Shown: positions 18,835-27,531, numbered from the stretch's first letter. The stretch: 64,000 nucleotides of DNA from Nostoc sp. CHAB 5834 (GCA_020829485.1 JAIVFU010000019.1:1-64000); one strand, 5' to 3'. Notes: generated from the sequence alone by a model not told the origin. Program-made: numbers and translations.

Positions 18835-18858
18835 AGCCCCCCAATTTATCGGGGGGTT
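18835..18858 (-). terminator. Terminator of the ndhF-cup operon
   Basis: On the minus strand, just after the last gene of the operon, CCCCCC-GATAAATT-GGGGGG forms a stem and is followed by CTTTATTT. This is a plausible rho-independent terminator. Confidence 0.75.
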
Positions 18859-18869
18859 GGGGGGATCTC

Positions 18870-20177
18870 TTATCTATAATCTTGCTTTTGAATACTCCCC
18901 AAACGAGCAGCATCACGAATATTGTAGTCCGGTCTAGTAAAGCGATTTAGCTGCATCTCAAAAAAATCTCGATTAGCTTGCAAATGCTTGGGATTTTGGT
19001 CATCTAAGGGATATAAAAGTGCAGTTCTCAAGGCTTGAATTACCGCAGAAGTGACACAGTACATTGACCGTTGGAAACTAACTCCCAACTGAATTAACAT
19101 ATCTTCTTCACCTCGGCAATGTTGGCTGTAGTAATCAACAAGATATGGGGGCAAAAAATGCAACATATCTTGCATTAATAATGTCGGGGGAATGCCAGCA
19201 GTACCCACTGGAAATACATCAGCGTAAAGAATACCATAGTGAAAGTCTTTCTGGTCTTCTGGTACTTGACGGGCTTGAGCATTATAAGATTTTGTCCCTC
19301 GGAAGGGTGCGGTGCGGTAGAAAACAGCTTCTACATAAGGTAATGCTGCTTCATATAGCCACATGAAACCCTTGGATTTGGGCACAATTTCGTAGCATTC
19401 GCCACGAATATAAACATGATGGTAAATGGGACGACCTGCGATCGCAAATATACCATTAACTAAGAAGCTCATTGCCTCTGGGACGGTGCTAATGGTACCT
19501 TCGTCATAGCGATCGGACATTTCAAAAAACACTGGGGCCATGATTTCCCAGAATAAGCCCAGATTAGCGTAGTATGACATCTGGCGGCACTGTTCCAAAA
19601 ACATATCGGGGAACAGCTTGTAAAGTCCCAGCATTACAGGGTTTCCTTGGAAGTAAGCTTTAATTGCCCTGTCAGCGTTGGCTTTGTATTCGTCTGAATC
19701 TAGGTAAGGGTCAAATTGTCCACCCATCCCTCTGTGCCATAACATCGCCCGCATACAAGCTTCAGCAAATTCCATGTTAATGCGATCGTGCAACAAGTGA
19801 TGCAATAACTTCGGCATTTTGAAGGTTTCACCCTTCTCAATAAATGCCAAAAGTTCTGGATGTGCAGTAGCTTCGCCGCGCCAAATTCGCAAATCGGCAT
19901 CATCGCCAGCATAATGATTATGCAGTTCTAAATACTCTTTGGGTAAGAAGTATTTAAAGAAGGGAAGCGGGTTTAAAAATTCGTTTTCAGCAATATAAAG
20001 TAGGTCGCGCCAGTAAAAATCCATCGGCACAGCATAAGCTTTATATAAACCGATGATTTGCATCAAATTTTCTGGAGTATCGGGTAACATTGCACCGCCT
20101 GCTTCTAAGCGGTGAATTACTTCAGCAAATTCGTGCGTTGAAGGAGGTAATTTAATTGCTGTTTTAATTGCTGTCAT
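18870..20177 (-). CDS. CO2 hydration protein, CupA/CupB (ChpY/ChpX) family
   Basis: This 435-residue protein belongs to the cyanobacterial CO2-uptake family that converts CO2 to bicarbonate on specialised NDH-1 complexes at the thylakoid. It begins KLPPSTHEFAEVIHRLEAGG, continues LPDTPENLMQIIGLYKAYAV, and has FHYGILYADVFPVGTAGIPP near 320. Histidines and cysteines typical of the family are spread through it. There is no membrane segment; it docks on NdhD/NdhF. The length is nearer to CupA than to the shorter CupB as I recall them, but no cupS follows, so I do not fix the paralogue. It is the last gene of the leftward operon, 98 bp after ndhD. Confidence 0.93.
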   Translation of the reverse strand: MTAIKTAIKLPPSTHEFAEVIHRLEAGGAMLPDTPENLMQIIGLYKAYAVPMDFYWRDLLYIAENEFLNPLPFFKYFLPKEYLELHNHYAGDDADLRIWRGEATAHPELLAFIEKGETFKMPKLLHHLLHDRINMEFAEACMRAMLWHRGMGGQFDPYLDSDEYKANADRAIKAYFQGNPVMLGLYKLFPDMFLEQCRQMSYYANLGLFWEIMAPVFFEMSDRYDEGTISTVPEAMSFLVNGIFAIAGRPIYHHVYIRGECYEIVPKSKGFMWLYEAALPYVEAVFYRTAPFRGTKSYNAQARQVPEDQKDFHYGILYADVFPVGTAGIPPTLLMQDMLHFLPPYLVDYYSQHCRGEEDMLIQLGVSFQRSMYCVTSAVIQALRTALLYPLDDQNPKHLQANRDFFEMQLNRFTRPDYNIRDAARLGSIQKQDYR

Positions 20178-20192
20178 AGTAATCGTAAATTG

Positions 20193-20258
20193 GTAGAGAC
20201 GCGATTTATCACGTCTGGGGGATAGGTTTTGAGACGCGATAAATCGCCGTCTCTACAA
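20193..20258. repeat. GAGACGCGAT palindrome pair in the ndhD-cup spacer
   Basis: TAGAGACGCGATTTATCACGTCT and GAGACGCGATAAATCGCCGTCTC fill most of the 98-bp spacer inside the operon. The hairpins could lower or stabilise downstream expression. Confidence 0.75.
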
Positions 20259-20275
20259 GTGTTTTGATGTATTTT

Positions 20276-21772
20276 CTATTTCAGCGCAACTTCAGAGATG
20301 ACGGTTTTTTCTAAGGAGGGAATTGCAGCCACCATTGTTGTAGTTGTGGATTCACTCCAACGCACTAACCAAGTGGGCTGTACTCCCAAAAAGATGATGA
20401 AAGCTGCCAAAATTAAAGCTGGTATTTTCTCAGCCCAAAGAACTTTGGGATAGTAGGCGAAGTTATCGAGTTTACCAAAACAGGTACGGTTGAGGAGAAT
20501 GACAAAATAAACTGCGGTTAATCCACTAGCTACTACACACAAAATTGTCGGGATGGGAAAGGCAGAGAAACTACCTTGAAAGACGAGAAATTCGGCGATG
20601 AATCCTGTTAAACCGGGAATACCTGCACTAGCCATTCCACTTAAAACTAGTAAGGCACTAATTAGGGGTAAACCGCGGATGGGACTCATTAAACCATTGA
20701 GTTTATCTAACTCACGAGTGCCAACTTTGGCTTCTACAACTCCCACCAAGTGGAAGAGAATCGCTAGGATGATACCGTGGCTAAACATTTGGGCAACTGC
20801 ACCAACGAGTGCTAGGGGGGTACTGGCGGCACCAGCTAGTAAGATGTAGCCCATGTGACCGACGGAACTGTATGCTACCATGCGCTTGATATCTTTTTGA
20901 GCGATCGCAATTACTGCCCCATATATAGCGCTGATTGCTCCCCAAATTGCTAAAGTTGGTGCAATAATACTCCAAGCATGGGGAAACATACCCAACCCAA
21001 ATCGCAACAATCCATAAGTTCCCAGTTTTGCTAACACGCCACCGAGAAGAATTGCAATTGGTGCTGAAGCCTCAACGTAAGCATCCGGTAGCCAAGTATG
21101 AAAGGGAACTAAGGGAATTTTAATACCAAAACCTAGTACTATCCCTGCTAGTAAAAGGATTTGTTTTGCTGTTGACAGGTTTTCTGTTGAGACTGCATCA
21201 AAAGCAAAATTGGTAGAACCACTCAGCCACACCATACCCAAAAATGTTGCCAGAATTAATGCTCCTGAAACAGCAGTATAAATCAGGAATTTCATTCCAG
21301 CATAACCCCGTTTTTCCCCTCCCCAAATGGAAATTAGTAAATAGAAGGGGATTAATTCTAGTTCGTAGAATAGGAAGAATAGTAGTAAATTCTCTGCTAG
21401 AAAAGCACCTGCGACTCCTCCACTAACTAATAAAATCATGGAGTAAAACAGCCGGGGGCGTTCAGTTTCTTTACTACTGCTGTAAATAGAAATCCAGGTG
21501 AGCAGGCTATTTAATACCAACATTAATATAGAAAGCCCATCAACACCTATTTGATAGCTCAATCCAAGAGTTTCGTTCCAGGGTAAATACTCTTTAAATT
21601 GCATTCCTGGATTGCTGATGTCAAATTTTAGCAGGATAAAAAGGTTCCAGAAGAGAACTATTCCCGAAAAAATTAATGCTGTTAAACGAATACGGTTTTT
21701 AGGGATACTTACAGGTAATATTGCTATGAAAATAGCAGCGAAAATTGGGAGCCAAATCAATACACTTAACAT
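20276..21772 (-). CDS. ndhD: NDH-1 subunit NdhD, CO2-uptake type (D3/D4)
   Basis: This is a proton-pumping antiporter-like membrane subunit of NDH-1, 498 residues with about 14 hydrophobic helices. The conserved core includes LELIPFYLLISIWGG, FGIKIPLVPFHTWLPDAYVEA, IAQKDIKRMVAYSSVGHMG and MFSHGIILAILFHLVGVVE. The presence of CupA/B downstream and NdhF upstream assigns it to the CO2-uptake complex (NDH-1MS or MS') and not to respiratory NdhD1/D2. It is cotranscribed with the carbonic anhydrase gene, from which it is separated by 141 bp with a perfect hairpin. Confidence 0.95.
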   Translation of the reverse strand: MLSVLIWLPIFAAIFIAILPVSIPKNRIRLTALIFSGIVLFWNLFILLKFDISNPGMQFKEYLPWNETLGLSYQIGVDGLSILMLVLNSLLTWISIYSSSKETERPRLFYSMILLVSGGVAGAFLAENLLLFFLFYELELIPFYLLISIWGGEKRGYAGMKFLIYTAVSGALILATFLGMVWLSGSTNFAFDAVSTENLSTAKQILLLAGIVLGFGIKIPLVPFHTWLPDAYVEASAPIAILLGGVLAKLGTYGLLRFGLGMFPHAWSIIAPTLAIWGAISAIYGAVIAIAQKDIKRMVAYSSVGHMGYILLAGAASTPLALVGAVAQMFSHGIILAILFHLVGVVEAKVGTRELDKLNGLMSPIRGLPLISALLVLSGMASAGIPGLTGFIAEFLVFQGSFSAFPIPTILCVVASGLTAVYFVILLNRTCFGKLDNFAYYPKVLWAEKIPALILAAFIIFLGVQPTWLVRWSESTTTTMVAAIPSLEKTVISEVALK

Positions 21773-21820
21773 GGTAATTTGGGATTTTATGAAATTGTCA
21801 ATTTAAAATTTGCGGTGTCC

Positions 21821-21853
21821 AGATTCCCTACTTCTTTAAGAAGTAGGGAATCT
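21821..21853. repeat. Perfect 16+1+16 hairpin between carbonic anhydrase and ndhD
   Basis: The arms AGATTCCCTACTTCTT and AAGAAGTAGGGAATCT flank a single T. A hairpin of the same design (AGATACCCGACTTCTT, A, inverse arm) sits at 33382-33414. Inside the operon it could attenuate transcription or protect mRNA ends. Confidence 0.85.
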
Positions 21854-21913
21854 AACTTTTTCCACAATTATGAGCATTTACAGGTGAAAACCGGAAACGA
21901 GATTTAAAAACAG

Positions 21914-22630
21914 CTAACTGACTACACTGATTTTTCCAGTATCTAAATCGTAATAACCACCGACTATTTTCAGATTTTCTGCCTTGATTAGCTCAGATAA
22001 AACTGATGATGATTTCAATTTTTCAACTTGCGCCAAAATATTTGCTTTACAAGCGTTTTCTAATTTATCTCCTGATTGCTCTTTTGAGCTTTCTACACTT
22101 GGTTTAATTGCTTCAAGTAAACTTCCAATTTGTCCTGGTACTTGAGCGCCTTTGATTGCGGCATCTACAGCACCACATCTTTCATGTCCCATTACCATGA
22201 TGACTTTAGTGCCTAATACTAAGCTGCCAAATTCTAAGCTACCAATTTGCTGTGTCGTGGCAATATTACCAGCTATGCGGCAGACAAATAAATCTCCAAG
22301 TCCTTGGTCAAATACAATTTCTGAAGGAACCCGTGAATCCGCACAACCTAGAATAGAAGCAAAGGGCTTTTGACCTTTGGCAACTTCGACTAAACGTGAT
22401 TGAGTTTGGTTAGGATTGCGACGTTTTGCTTTGACAAATCTTTCATTACCCTCTAATAATTCTTGCAATGCTTTATCGGGGGTAATATCATCTTCTGCTG
22501 GGGCTTTTTTTTCGGCTGCAAGTAAGTTTGAGCTAAGTCCGGCTGTTAATACACCTGTACCGATCGCACCTGCACCAAACTTGAATAAACTTCTTCTGGA
22601 AAGATTGAACTGGGGATGTTGTCTGCTCAT
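21914..22630 (-). CDS. Tat-exported beta-carbonic anhydrase
   Basis: The enzyme interconverts CO2 and bicarbonate. The 238-residue product has the beta-class zinc site: GCADSRVPSE (Cys, Asp, Arg) and MGHERCGAVDAA (His, Cys). Residues 1-40 form a twin-arginine signal: SRRSLFKFGAGAIGTG, then a hydrophobic stretch, then LLAAEKK with a likely cleavage after AA. It would therefore act outside the cytosol, in the thylakoid lumen or periplasm. It lies inside the ndhF-ndhD-cup operon, 51 bp after ndhF. A thylakoid beta-CA (EcaB) interacting with Cup complexes is known in Synechocystis, and I infer a similar job here; orthology is untested. Confidence 0.93.
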   Translation of the reverse strand: MSRQHPQFNLSRRSLFKFGAGAIGTGVLTAGLSSNLLAAEKKAPAEDDITPDKALQELLEGNERFVKAKRRNPNQTQSRLVEVAKGQKPFASILGCADSRVPSEIVFDQGLGDLFVCRIAGNIATTQQIGSLEFGSLVLGTKVIMVMGHERCGAVDAAIKGAQVPGQIGSLLEAIKPSVESSKEQSGDKLENACKANILAQVEKLKSSSVLSELIKAENLKIVGGYYDLDTGKISVVS

Positions 22631-22681
22631 GGGATTATTCTCAAAATATTAAACTGTTAACTTTTAGTAGGATAGTTACTG

Positions 22682-24559
22682 CTATCCAAGTGTCGAAATT
22701 TGGAAAATCAAATTTAAAAACTGGATTCCCCAAAATGGCCAAGTTACCCACATACCTAAAACACCTACTCCTAAAAGAACGGTTAAGGCATAAAACTGGG
22801 TTTGTCCAGAGGTGCTGTATTTAAGACCTTCGCCGCCTAATAGCGAAAATAAACCAACGAAATTAACGATACCATCGACTACAAAGCGGTCAATCATATC
22901 GGCAAGTTGGGAAATTTTGGCAACTCCAAAAATTATGGTCATTTTATAGAGTTTGGGGGTGTAAAAGTCGTATGCGATTAAGTCTTGTAAACCTTGCCAA
23001 GGGAGGCGAATCGGTTTAGGAATATTGCCTAAATAAATCACGCCAGTTATACTGCAACCGAAAATACTCGACCAAATTAAAAGCAGTGCGACATCTTTAT
23101 TGAGAGTTGCCCAATCGGGTAAAAGTGATAAGCTTTGCAACACTAAAGGAAGATGTAGACTAACACCAAGTAAAATCATCATTGGCAGAATCATCGGCCA
23201 GTGTGCTTCAGGCGATCGCTGACTCATTTGTGTAGCTTTACCGCCAAAAATTAAACCAAATTCTCTGGTTAAACTCACGGCTGTTAAAGCATTTACCGTT
23301 ATTACTACTCCCACTAACCAAGGTTGGGTTTCCCACAAGCCATCTGCTAGTTTCACTAACGCCCAAAAGCTACCCAAGGGTGGAAAACCAATTAATCCCA
23401 AAGTCCCGACGATAAAAGCTATTGCTGAAATTGGGCGACGTGTCCACAATCCGCCTAATTGGGTTACGTCTTGGGTGATGCTATTCCAGATAATTCCGCC
23501 AGTACTCATTACTAATAGGGCTGCGGATATCGCATGGGTGAGTACTAACAATAGCGCTGTTTCGTATTGTTGCACTCCCACGGCGATGAATACTAAACCC
23601 ATGTAAGCACTGACAGAATAGGATTGACAGCGTTTAAGATCAATTTGAGCGATCGCAATTAAAGAAGCACCCAACGCTGTCACTACCCCAATACCCACCA
23701 TAGCCGAGGAAACTATGGGCGAAATGGTTAACACTGGTTGCAATTTAATCAGCACCCATGCACCACTAGCTACTACTACCGAATTCCGCAAAATCGTACT
23801 GGGAACAGGGCCTTCCATCGCTTCATCCAACCACAGATGCAGGGGGAACTGGGCACATTTACCCATCGGCCCAGCAATTAAGGCTAAACCTACCAGTGTC
23901 ATTGTTGTCGGATTGACGTTAGCAGTAGCCGCCCACTTGGCTAGTTCTGGATAACTCCAAGTTCCGGCTAAGGGCCATAATGCCAATACGCCCATCAGTA
24001 AGAATAAGTCTCCCACCCGCTTAGTTAAGAAAGCATCTCTAGCACCTGAGACTACTAAGGGCTGGCTAAACCATAAGCCGACTAGTAGGTAGGTTCCCAG
24101 CGTCAGGACTTCCAAAATTACATAGCTGAAGAACAAGTTATTACACAGAACAAGGGCACATAGTCCCGCTTCAAATAATCCTAATAAAGAATAGAAGCGT
24201 CCCCAACCCCAATCCATTTCCATGTAACCGATCGCATAAATCTGCGCCAGCAAATTCAAGCCAGCAATCACAACCAAAGCGCCGACACTCACCGAGGATA
24301 TTTCTAAAGCAATGGTGAGGTCTAAACCAGCTGTAGATAACCAAGGAATAAATACTTCTTGGGCTGGCTGATTCCAAGTTGCTTGTAAGGCGATCGCACT
24401 ATGTACAAACGCCAAAAATGTCATTACTAAATTTACATAACCCGCCGGTCTTGGCCCCGTGTTCCTAATGATCCCCGGCGACCAAGGTACGGCTAACAAG
24501 CCACCTATTAAGGCATAGCACGGAACTAGCCAAACAGTCTCAAGTAGAAACTGAGCCAT
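22682..24559 (-). CDS. ndhF: NDH-1 subunit NdhF, CO2-uptake type (F3/F4)
   Basis: This is the distal proton-pumping subunit of the NDH-1 membrane arm, 625 residues with about 16 hydrophobic helices. It carries RVGDLFLLMGVLALWPLAG, GKCAQFPLHLWLDEAMEGPVP, IDLKRCQSYSVSAYMGLVF and LVLTHAISAALLVMSTGGI. The usual NdhF motif WLPDAMEGPTP is LWLDEAMEGPVP here, as in the CO2-uptake isoforms. It is the first gene of the operon, so the promoter is in the 24560-24931 spacer. Start is ATG at 24559. Confidence 0.94.
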   Translation of the reverse strand: MAQFLLETVWLVPCYALIGGLLAVPWSPGIIRNTGPRPAGYVNLVMTFLAFVHSAIALQATWNQPAQEVFIPWLSTAGLDLTIALEISSVSVGALVVIAGLNLLAQIYAIGYMEMDWGWGRFYSLLGLFEAGLCALVLCNNLFFSYVILEVLTLGTYLLVGLWFSQPLVVSGARDAFLTKRVGDLFLLMGVLALWPLAGTWSYPELAKWAATANVNPTTMTLVGLALIAGPMGKCAQFPLHLWLDEAMEGPVPSTILRNSVVVASGAWVLIKLQPVLTISPIVSSAMVGIGVVTALGASLIAIAQIDLKRCQSYSVSAYMGLVFIAVGVQQYETALLLVLTHAISAALLVMSTGGIIWNSITQDVTQLGGLWTRRPISAIAFIVGTLGLIGFPPLGSFWALVKLADGLWETQPWLVGVVITVNALTAVSLTREFGLIFGGKATQMSQRSPEAHWPMILPMMILLGVSLHLPLVLQSLSLLPDWATLNKDVALLLIWSSIFGCSITGVIYLGNIPKPIRLPWQGLQDLIAYDFYTPKLYKMTIIFGVAKISQLADMIDRFVVDGIVNFVGLFSLLGGEGLKYSTSGQTQFYALTVLLGVGVLGMWVTWPFWGIQFLNLIFQISTLG

Positions 24560-24931
24560 TAACTTACCTCTATCTTGTCATTAAAAATTTGGGGTTTTGA
24601 GTCAACTCGCGTTGATCCCTGTTAACCCAGAGATGTCTACGATGGGCTATTCCGCGTCGCAGATCAGACAAATTTATCTTTATTTAATTTTCTTAGAAAC
24701 AGCTTACCGTTATATTTGTCAAAATGGTATTACTTTATCTAAACAAATTTGAGATAAATACTCTAAACAAATCTTATACAATAAACTATTTGATTAATAA
24801 ATAATAGCTATTGTTTTTTATCTATGAATTAACTGTTGGCTTAATCAATATTCATCATGAGTATTTACTTATTGACATAAATGATAAAAGACGCAAGTCC
24901 TTTGCGTCTCTACAATTCAGCTAAATGTGAT
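24560..24931. promoter_or_regulatory. Promoter region of the ndhF operon with TCTAAACAAAT direct repeats
   Basis: Two copies of TCTAAACAAAT, at 24738 and 24762, are 24 bases apart (about two helical turns) and 180-210 bp upstream of ndhF. The sequence around is very AT-rich. Expression of this operon class is usually controlled by LysR-type CcmR/NdhR or CmpR, but I cannot match their sites with confidence. A GACGCAAG...CTTTGCGTC hairpin lies at 24889-24908. Confidence 0.35.
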
Positions 24932-25117
24932 TCACGCTTCGGTAATTTTGTCAACCTGCGAGAAAACAGAAATAATTGCAGGCGCTTGGTCAAATTGGCT
25001 GATGGGGGCGGGTTTCATGTCCCGATAGTCCAGCAGTTGGACTAAGATGAGGTAGGCGATCGCTAAAATGATCGAAATCGCACCTGTAATAATGGCAACT
25101 AATTTTGAACGCTCCAT
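24932..25117 (-). CDS. Small single-TM protein
   Basis: This 61-residue protein starts MERSKLVAIITGAISIILAI and continues with AYLILVQLLDYRDM. One hydrophobic segment (about 5-27) is followed by a soluble tail, KPAPISQFDQ and AISVFSQVDKITEA. I recognise no family function. It is upstream of ndhF in the same direction but 372 bp away, so it is likely separate. A degraded second copy of its TM part lies at 27491-27531. Confidence 0.7.
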   Translation of the reverse strand: MERSKLVAIITGAISIILAIAYLILVQLLDYRDMKPAPISQFDQAPAIISVFSQVDKITEA

Positions 25118-25295
25118 CAGTATTTCCTTTAATGCAAGTTATTGTACTGTGTCTATATCCACATTAATACTTGAGACACAAACCACACATTTAGCGATCG
25201 CTGTGTCGCACAAAATACCCAACTGAATTCTGACTCCTGAATTCTGTATTTGGTAAGCTGATGCGCGTCTAAACTATATAAACACTTTTGATGTC

Positions 25296-25322
25296 GTTGA
25301 CTGTTGACTGTTGACTGTTGAC
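25296..25322. repeat. GTTGACT heptamer repeat
   Basis: Four tandem GTTGACT units. Similar CTGTTGACTGTTGAC arrays are at about 34266-34332 and 38166-38195. These are cyanobacterial short tandem repeats. Confidence 0.8.
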
Positions 25323-25410
25323 AGGTTTTCAGTCATCAGGTCAAGAATACCCTTAAACGAGCGCTTATATTTAAGTCATCTTGGTAAATGCATTTGACTT
25401 ATTTATCTTT

Positions 25411-25521
25411 TGCATTGCTGATTGCGGTATGAAAACGATTGTGCATTCCGGTGAAAATCCTTGTAGAGACGTAAAATTTTACGTCTCTACATCCAAATTC
25501 ATACCTCGATTCAGCAACGCC
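25411..25521. mobile_element. 111-bp MITE with TTATCTTT target duplication
   Basis: The ends are TGCATTGCTGATTGC and, inverted, GGCGTTGCTGAATCG, both followed by GGTATGAA. The centre is the palindrome TAGAGACGTAAA/TTTACGTCTCTA. The flanks TTATCTTT at 25403-25410 and 25522-25529 are a perfect 8-bp duplication. It is almost identical, in reverse orientation, to 63769-63879. Confidence 0.9.
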
Positions 25522-25687
25522 TTATCTTTATATAGTTTAGTTTTTTCGTGCCTACCTACTTATTGAAGCAAGATATCAATATAGAGTTTTGCTTACACTG
25601 CAAACATTCGCAAACCCTAAAAAGGGTGGCATAACATACCAAAGTTAAGATTAAAGTTAAGTAACGAGAGGCTTATAGCCATTCACT

Positions 25688-25728
25688 CTTACAGTTTCTT
25701 TACAGTCTATAAACATTATCTAAACATT
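25688..25728 (+). promoter_or_regulatory. Four 8-bp direct repeats with 11-bp period
   Basis: CTTACAGT, TTTACAGT, TAAACATT and TAAACATT are each separated by three bases, giving an exact 11-bp period. This is the geometry of OmpR/PhoB-type response regulator sites, including cyanobacterial Pho boxes, although the half-site differs from the CTTAACCT consensus. It lies 90 bp upstream of the membrane glycosyltransferase gene. The rest of 25118-25818 has a heptamer repeat and a MITE, described separately. Confidence 0.45.
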
Positions 25729-25818
25729 ATTAGTGACGAAGAAGCTACATACTTACTGTTATCTCGCTAGCATATTAACTAGTGCGGGATAGTCACTGAA
25801 ATTTAAATTAAAAGTGTC

Positions 25819-27333
25819 ATGATTAGTATTAATAAATTAAATAGAATTGACTTTCTAGTTATGATTATTATTGTCATAATTGGTCTTGTCCATTTACCTT
25901 TTCCATTTGACGGAGATCAAGCATTTTTTAGGCTAGGTGCTTTAGAGATGCAACAAGGAAAAGTACTCTATCGTGATTTTTGGGATGTAAAGCAACCAGG
26001 GATTTTCTGCTTTTATTTTTTGGCAGGAACTTTGTTTGGTTTTAATGAGATTGGCATCCATGCCTTTGAACTTATTTACATGCTATTTTTTTCTATAATA
26101 TTGCTGCTGACTCTAAAAAGCTATTTTCGGCATCAGATAATCGCAAGCTTAGTACCTTTGTTAACGGTTGGTGTTTACTATGTTGTATCAGGCGCTTGGC
26201 ACCTTACTCAAGTTGAAGCACTGGTTGGTTTTCCTTTATTCCTTTGCCTTTGGCTAACTTTTCAATCTTTTAAAAACGAAGGAAAGAAAAGATTTATCCT
26301 GCTTTTAATGTCAGGCTTGATTGGCGGAATTGTCCTGCTATTTAAATTAATATTTTTGCTTATATTATTTTCCTTTTGGCTAACTATATTGATGTATTCG
26401 GGATTAATAAAACGACAGGGGATTCAAAAAATATTTATTGAGATTTGTTTGCCAATTTTTATAGGGATTATTTTTCCTCTTGTAGTTGTTGGCAGCTACT
26501 TTGCCTGGTACAATAGTTTTTCGATAGTGTATCAGACATTTTTTATATATCCACCTCTTATTATTGCTAATTCTGCATTAAATCAAAAAGACTTTGTTTC
26601 AGGAATAAAATGGTTTATACAAAATTTTTACCCTTTAGTTTTAATAGCTATTATTGCAATAGATGCTTCATTGCGTAAGTCTAAGAATGTATTAACTTTG
26701 TTACTTGTTGTTTGGTGTGTTTTTGGTTTGAGTGTTATTACTTTACAATATAAAGCATTATGGGAATACCATTTTTTGCTATTGTTTGTACCTATAGGTA
26801 TTTTAGTAGCTAAAGGATTAGATGTATTATGGGACTATTTAAAAGAATTAAGTTCTCAAATACCGACAATTTTGCTGATATTTTTATTGTTCTTTCCTTT
26901 GTCATGCACTCTTACAAAAAAGAGTATGACTCTGCTTAATAATAACTTTGCTTTAACTGAAGATACGCGATTGAAATATCAGACTGTCTTTAGAAAAAAA
27001 TATCCATCCCTTCACTCAGAGGCTAAGTTTATCTCTCAAGCAGGAAGTCTTGCTGGTGAGATTTATGTAGCTGGCGATCCATCTATTTACTACTTTTCTG
27101 GTCGGACTCAAGCAACAATCCTCCGTGGTTGGGCACTTGAATATTTTCTGCCTGAGCAATGGTTAACACTTAGAGAGCAGTTAGATTCATCAAAGCCTCC
27201 TTATATCTTTATTGATTATGGCCCCCAGGCTATAATCAAAGAAAATTTCCCCAAACTGCTAGAATTTGTTGAGCAAAAATACCAAATTTTACGTCAAAAT
27301 AATAATGGTATTTGGTATATCATCAAATCATAG
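25819..27333 (+). CDS. Integral membrane glycosyltransferase, GT39/ArnT-like
   Basis: This 504-residue protein has about ten hydrophobic helices and the N-terminal loop typical of the GT-C PMT/ArnT group: PFDGDQAFFRLGALEMQQGK, with an acidic pair after the first helix, then VLYRDFWDVKQPGIFCF, which is the hallmark YRDFWdxKpPg. The C-terminal 130 residues form an extracytoplasmic domain (YVAGDPSIYYFSGR). Such enzymes use a polyprenyl-phosphate sugar to glycosylate proteins or lipids at the outer face of the membrane. The acceptor is unknown. It is probably monocistronic and may be controlled by the repeats at 25688-25728. Confidence 0.88.
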   Translation: MISINKLNRIDFLVMIIIVIIGLVHLPFPFDGDQAFFRLGALEMQQGKVLYRDFWDVKQPGIFCFYFLAGTLFGFNEIGIHAFELIYMLFFSIILLLTLKSYFRHQIIASLVPLLTVGVYYVVSGAWHLTQVEALVGFPLFLCLWLTFQSFKNEGKKRFILLLMSGLIGGIVLLFKLIFLLILFSFWLTILMYSGLIKRQGIQKIFIEICLPIFIGIIFPLVVVGSYFAWYNSFSIVYQTFFIYPPLIIANSALNQKDFVSGIKWFIQNFYPLVLIAIIAIDASLRKSKNVLTLLLVVWCVFGLSVITLQYKALWEYHFLLLFVPIGILVAKGLDVLWDYLKELSSQIPTILLIFLLFFPLSCTLTKKSMTLLNNNFALTEDTRLKYQTVFRKKYPSLHSEAKFISQAGSLAGEIYVAGDPSIYYFSGRTQATILRGWALEYFLPEQWLTLREQLDSSKPPYIFIDYGPQAIIKENFPKLLEFVEQKYQILRQNNNGIWYIIKS

Positions 27334-27368
27334 TTGAAGAAAAATACAGAATGCAGAATGGAGTTGCA

Positions 27369-27490
27369 CTAGTGGTCTGTCTCAAAAATTTTGAAGGGTT
27401 ATAAAAGTTCGTAGTAAGGACTTTAGTCCTTGATTTGAGCGATAAATCGCTCACTACAAACCCTTCATAACTAATGGGAGAGACTACTAG
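27369..27490. mobile_element. 122-bp MITE with CTAGTGGTCTGTC ends
   Basis: The left end is CTAGTGGTCTGTCTC and the inverted right end CTAGTAGTCTCTCCC. Inside are the AGGACTTTAGTCCT hairpin and the GAGCGATAAATCGCTC hairpin. Copies lie at 17243-17342 and 43781-43876. Confidence 0.8.
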
Positions 27491-27531
27491 TATGAGGTAG
27501 GCGATCGCTAAAATAATAGAAATCGTATCTT
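27491..27531 (-). pseudogene. Remnant of a paralogue of the 61-residue TM protein
   Basis: On the minus strand the frame reads TISIILAIAYLILV, nearly identical to the AISIILAIAYLILV of the gene at 24932-25117, with clear DNA similarity over about 40 bases. The similarity stops exactly at the right end of the MITE at 27490, so the 3' half was probably displaced by that insertion. The 5' side diverges too. Confidence 0.5.

Noticed and set aside
25641..25665. Reverse-oriented Pho box (AAGTTAAGATTAAAGTTAAG)
   Set aside because: It reads as two CTTAACTT-type units on the opposite strand with spacing that does not hold strictly to 11 bp, and points away from the adjacent gene.
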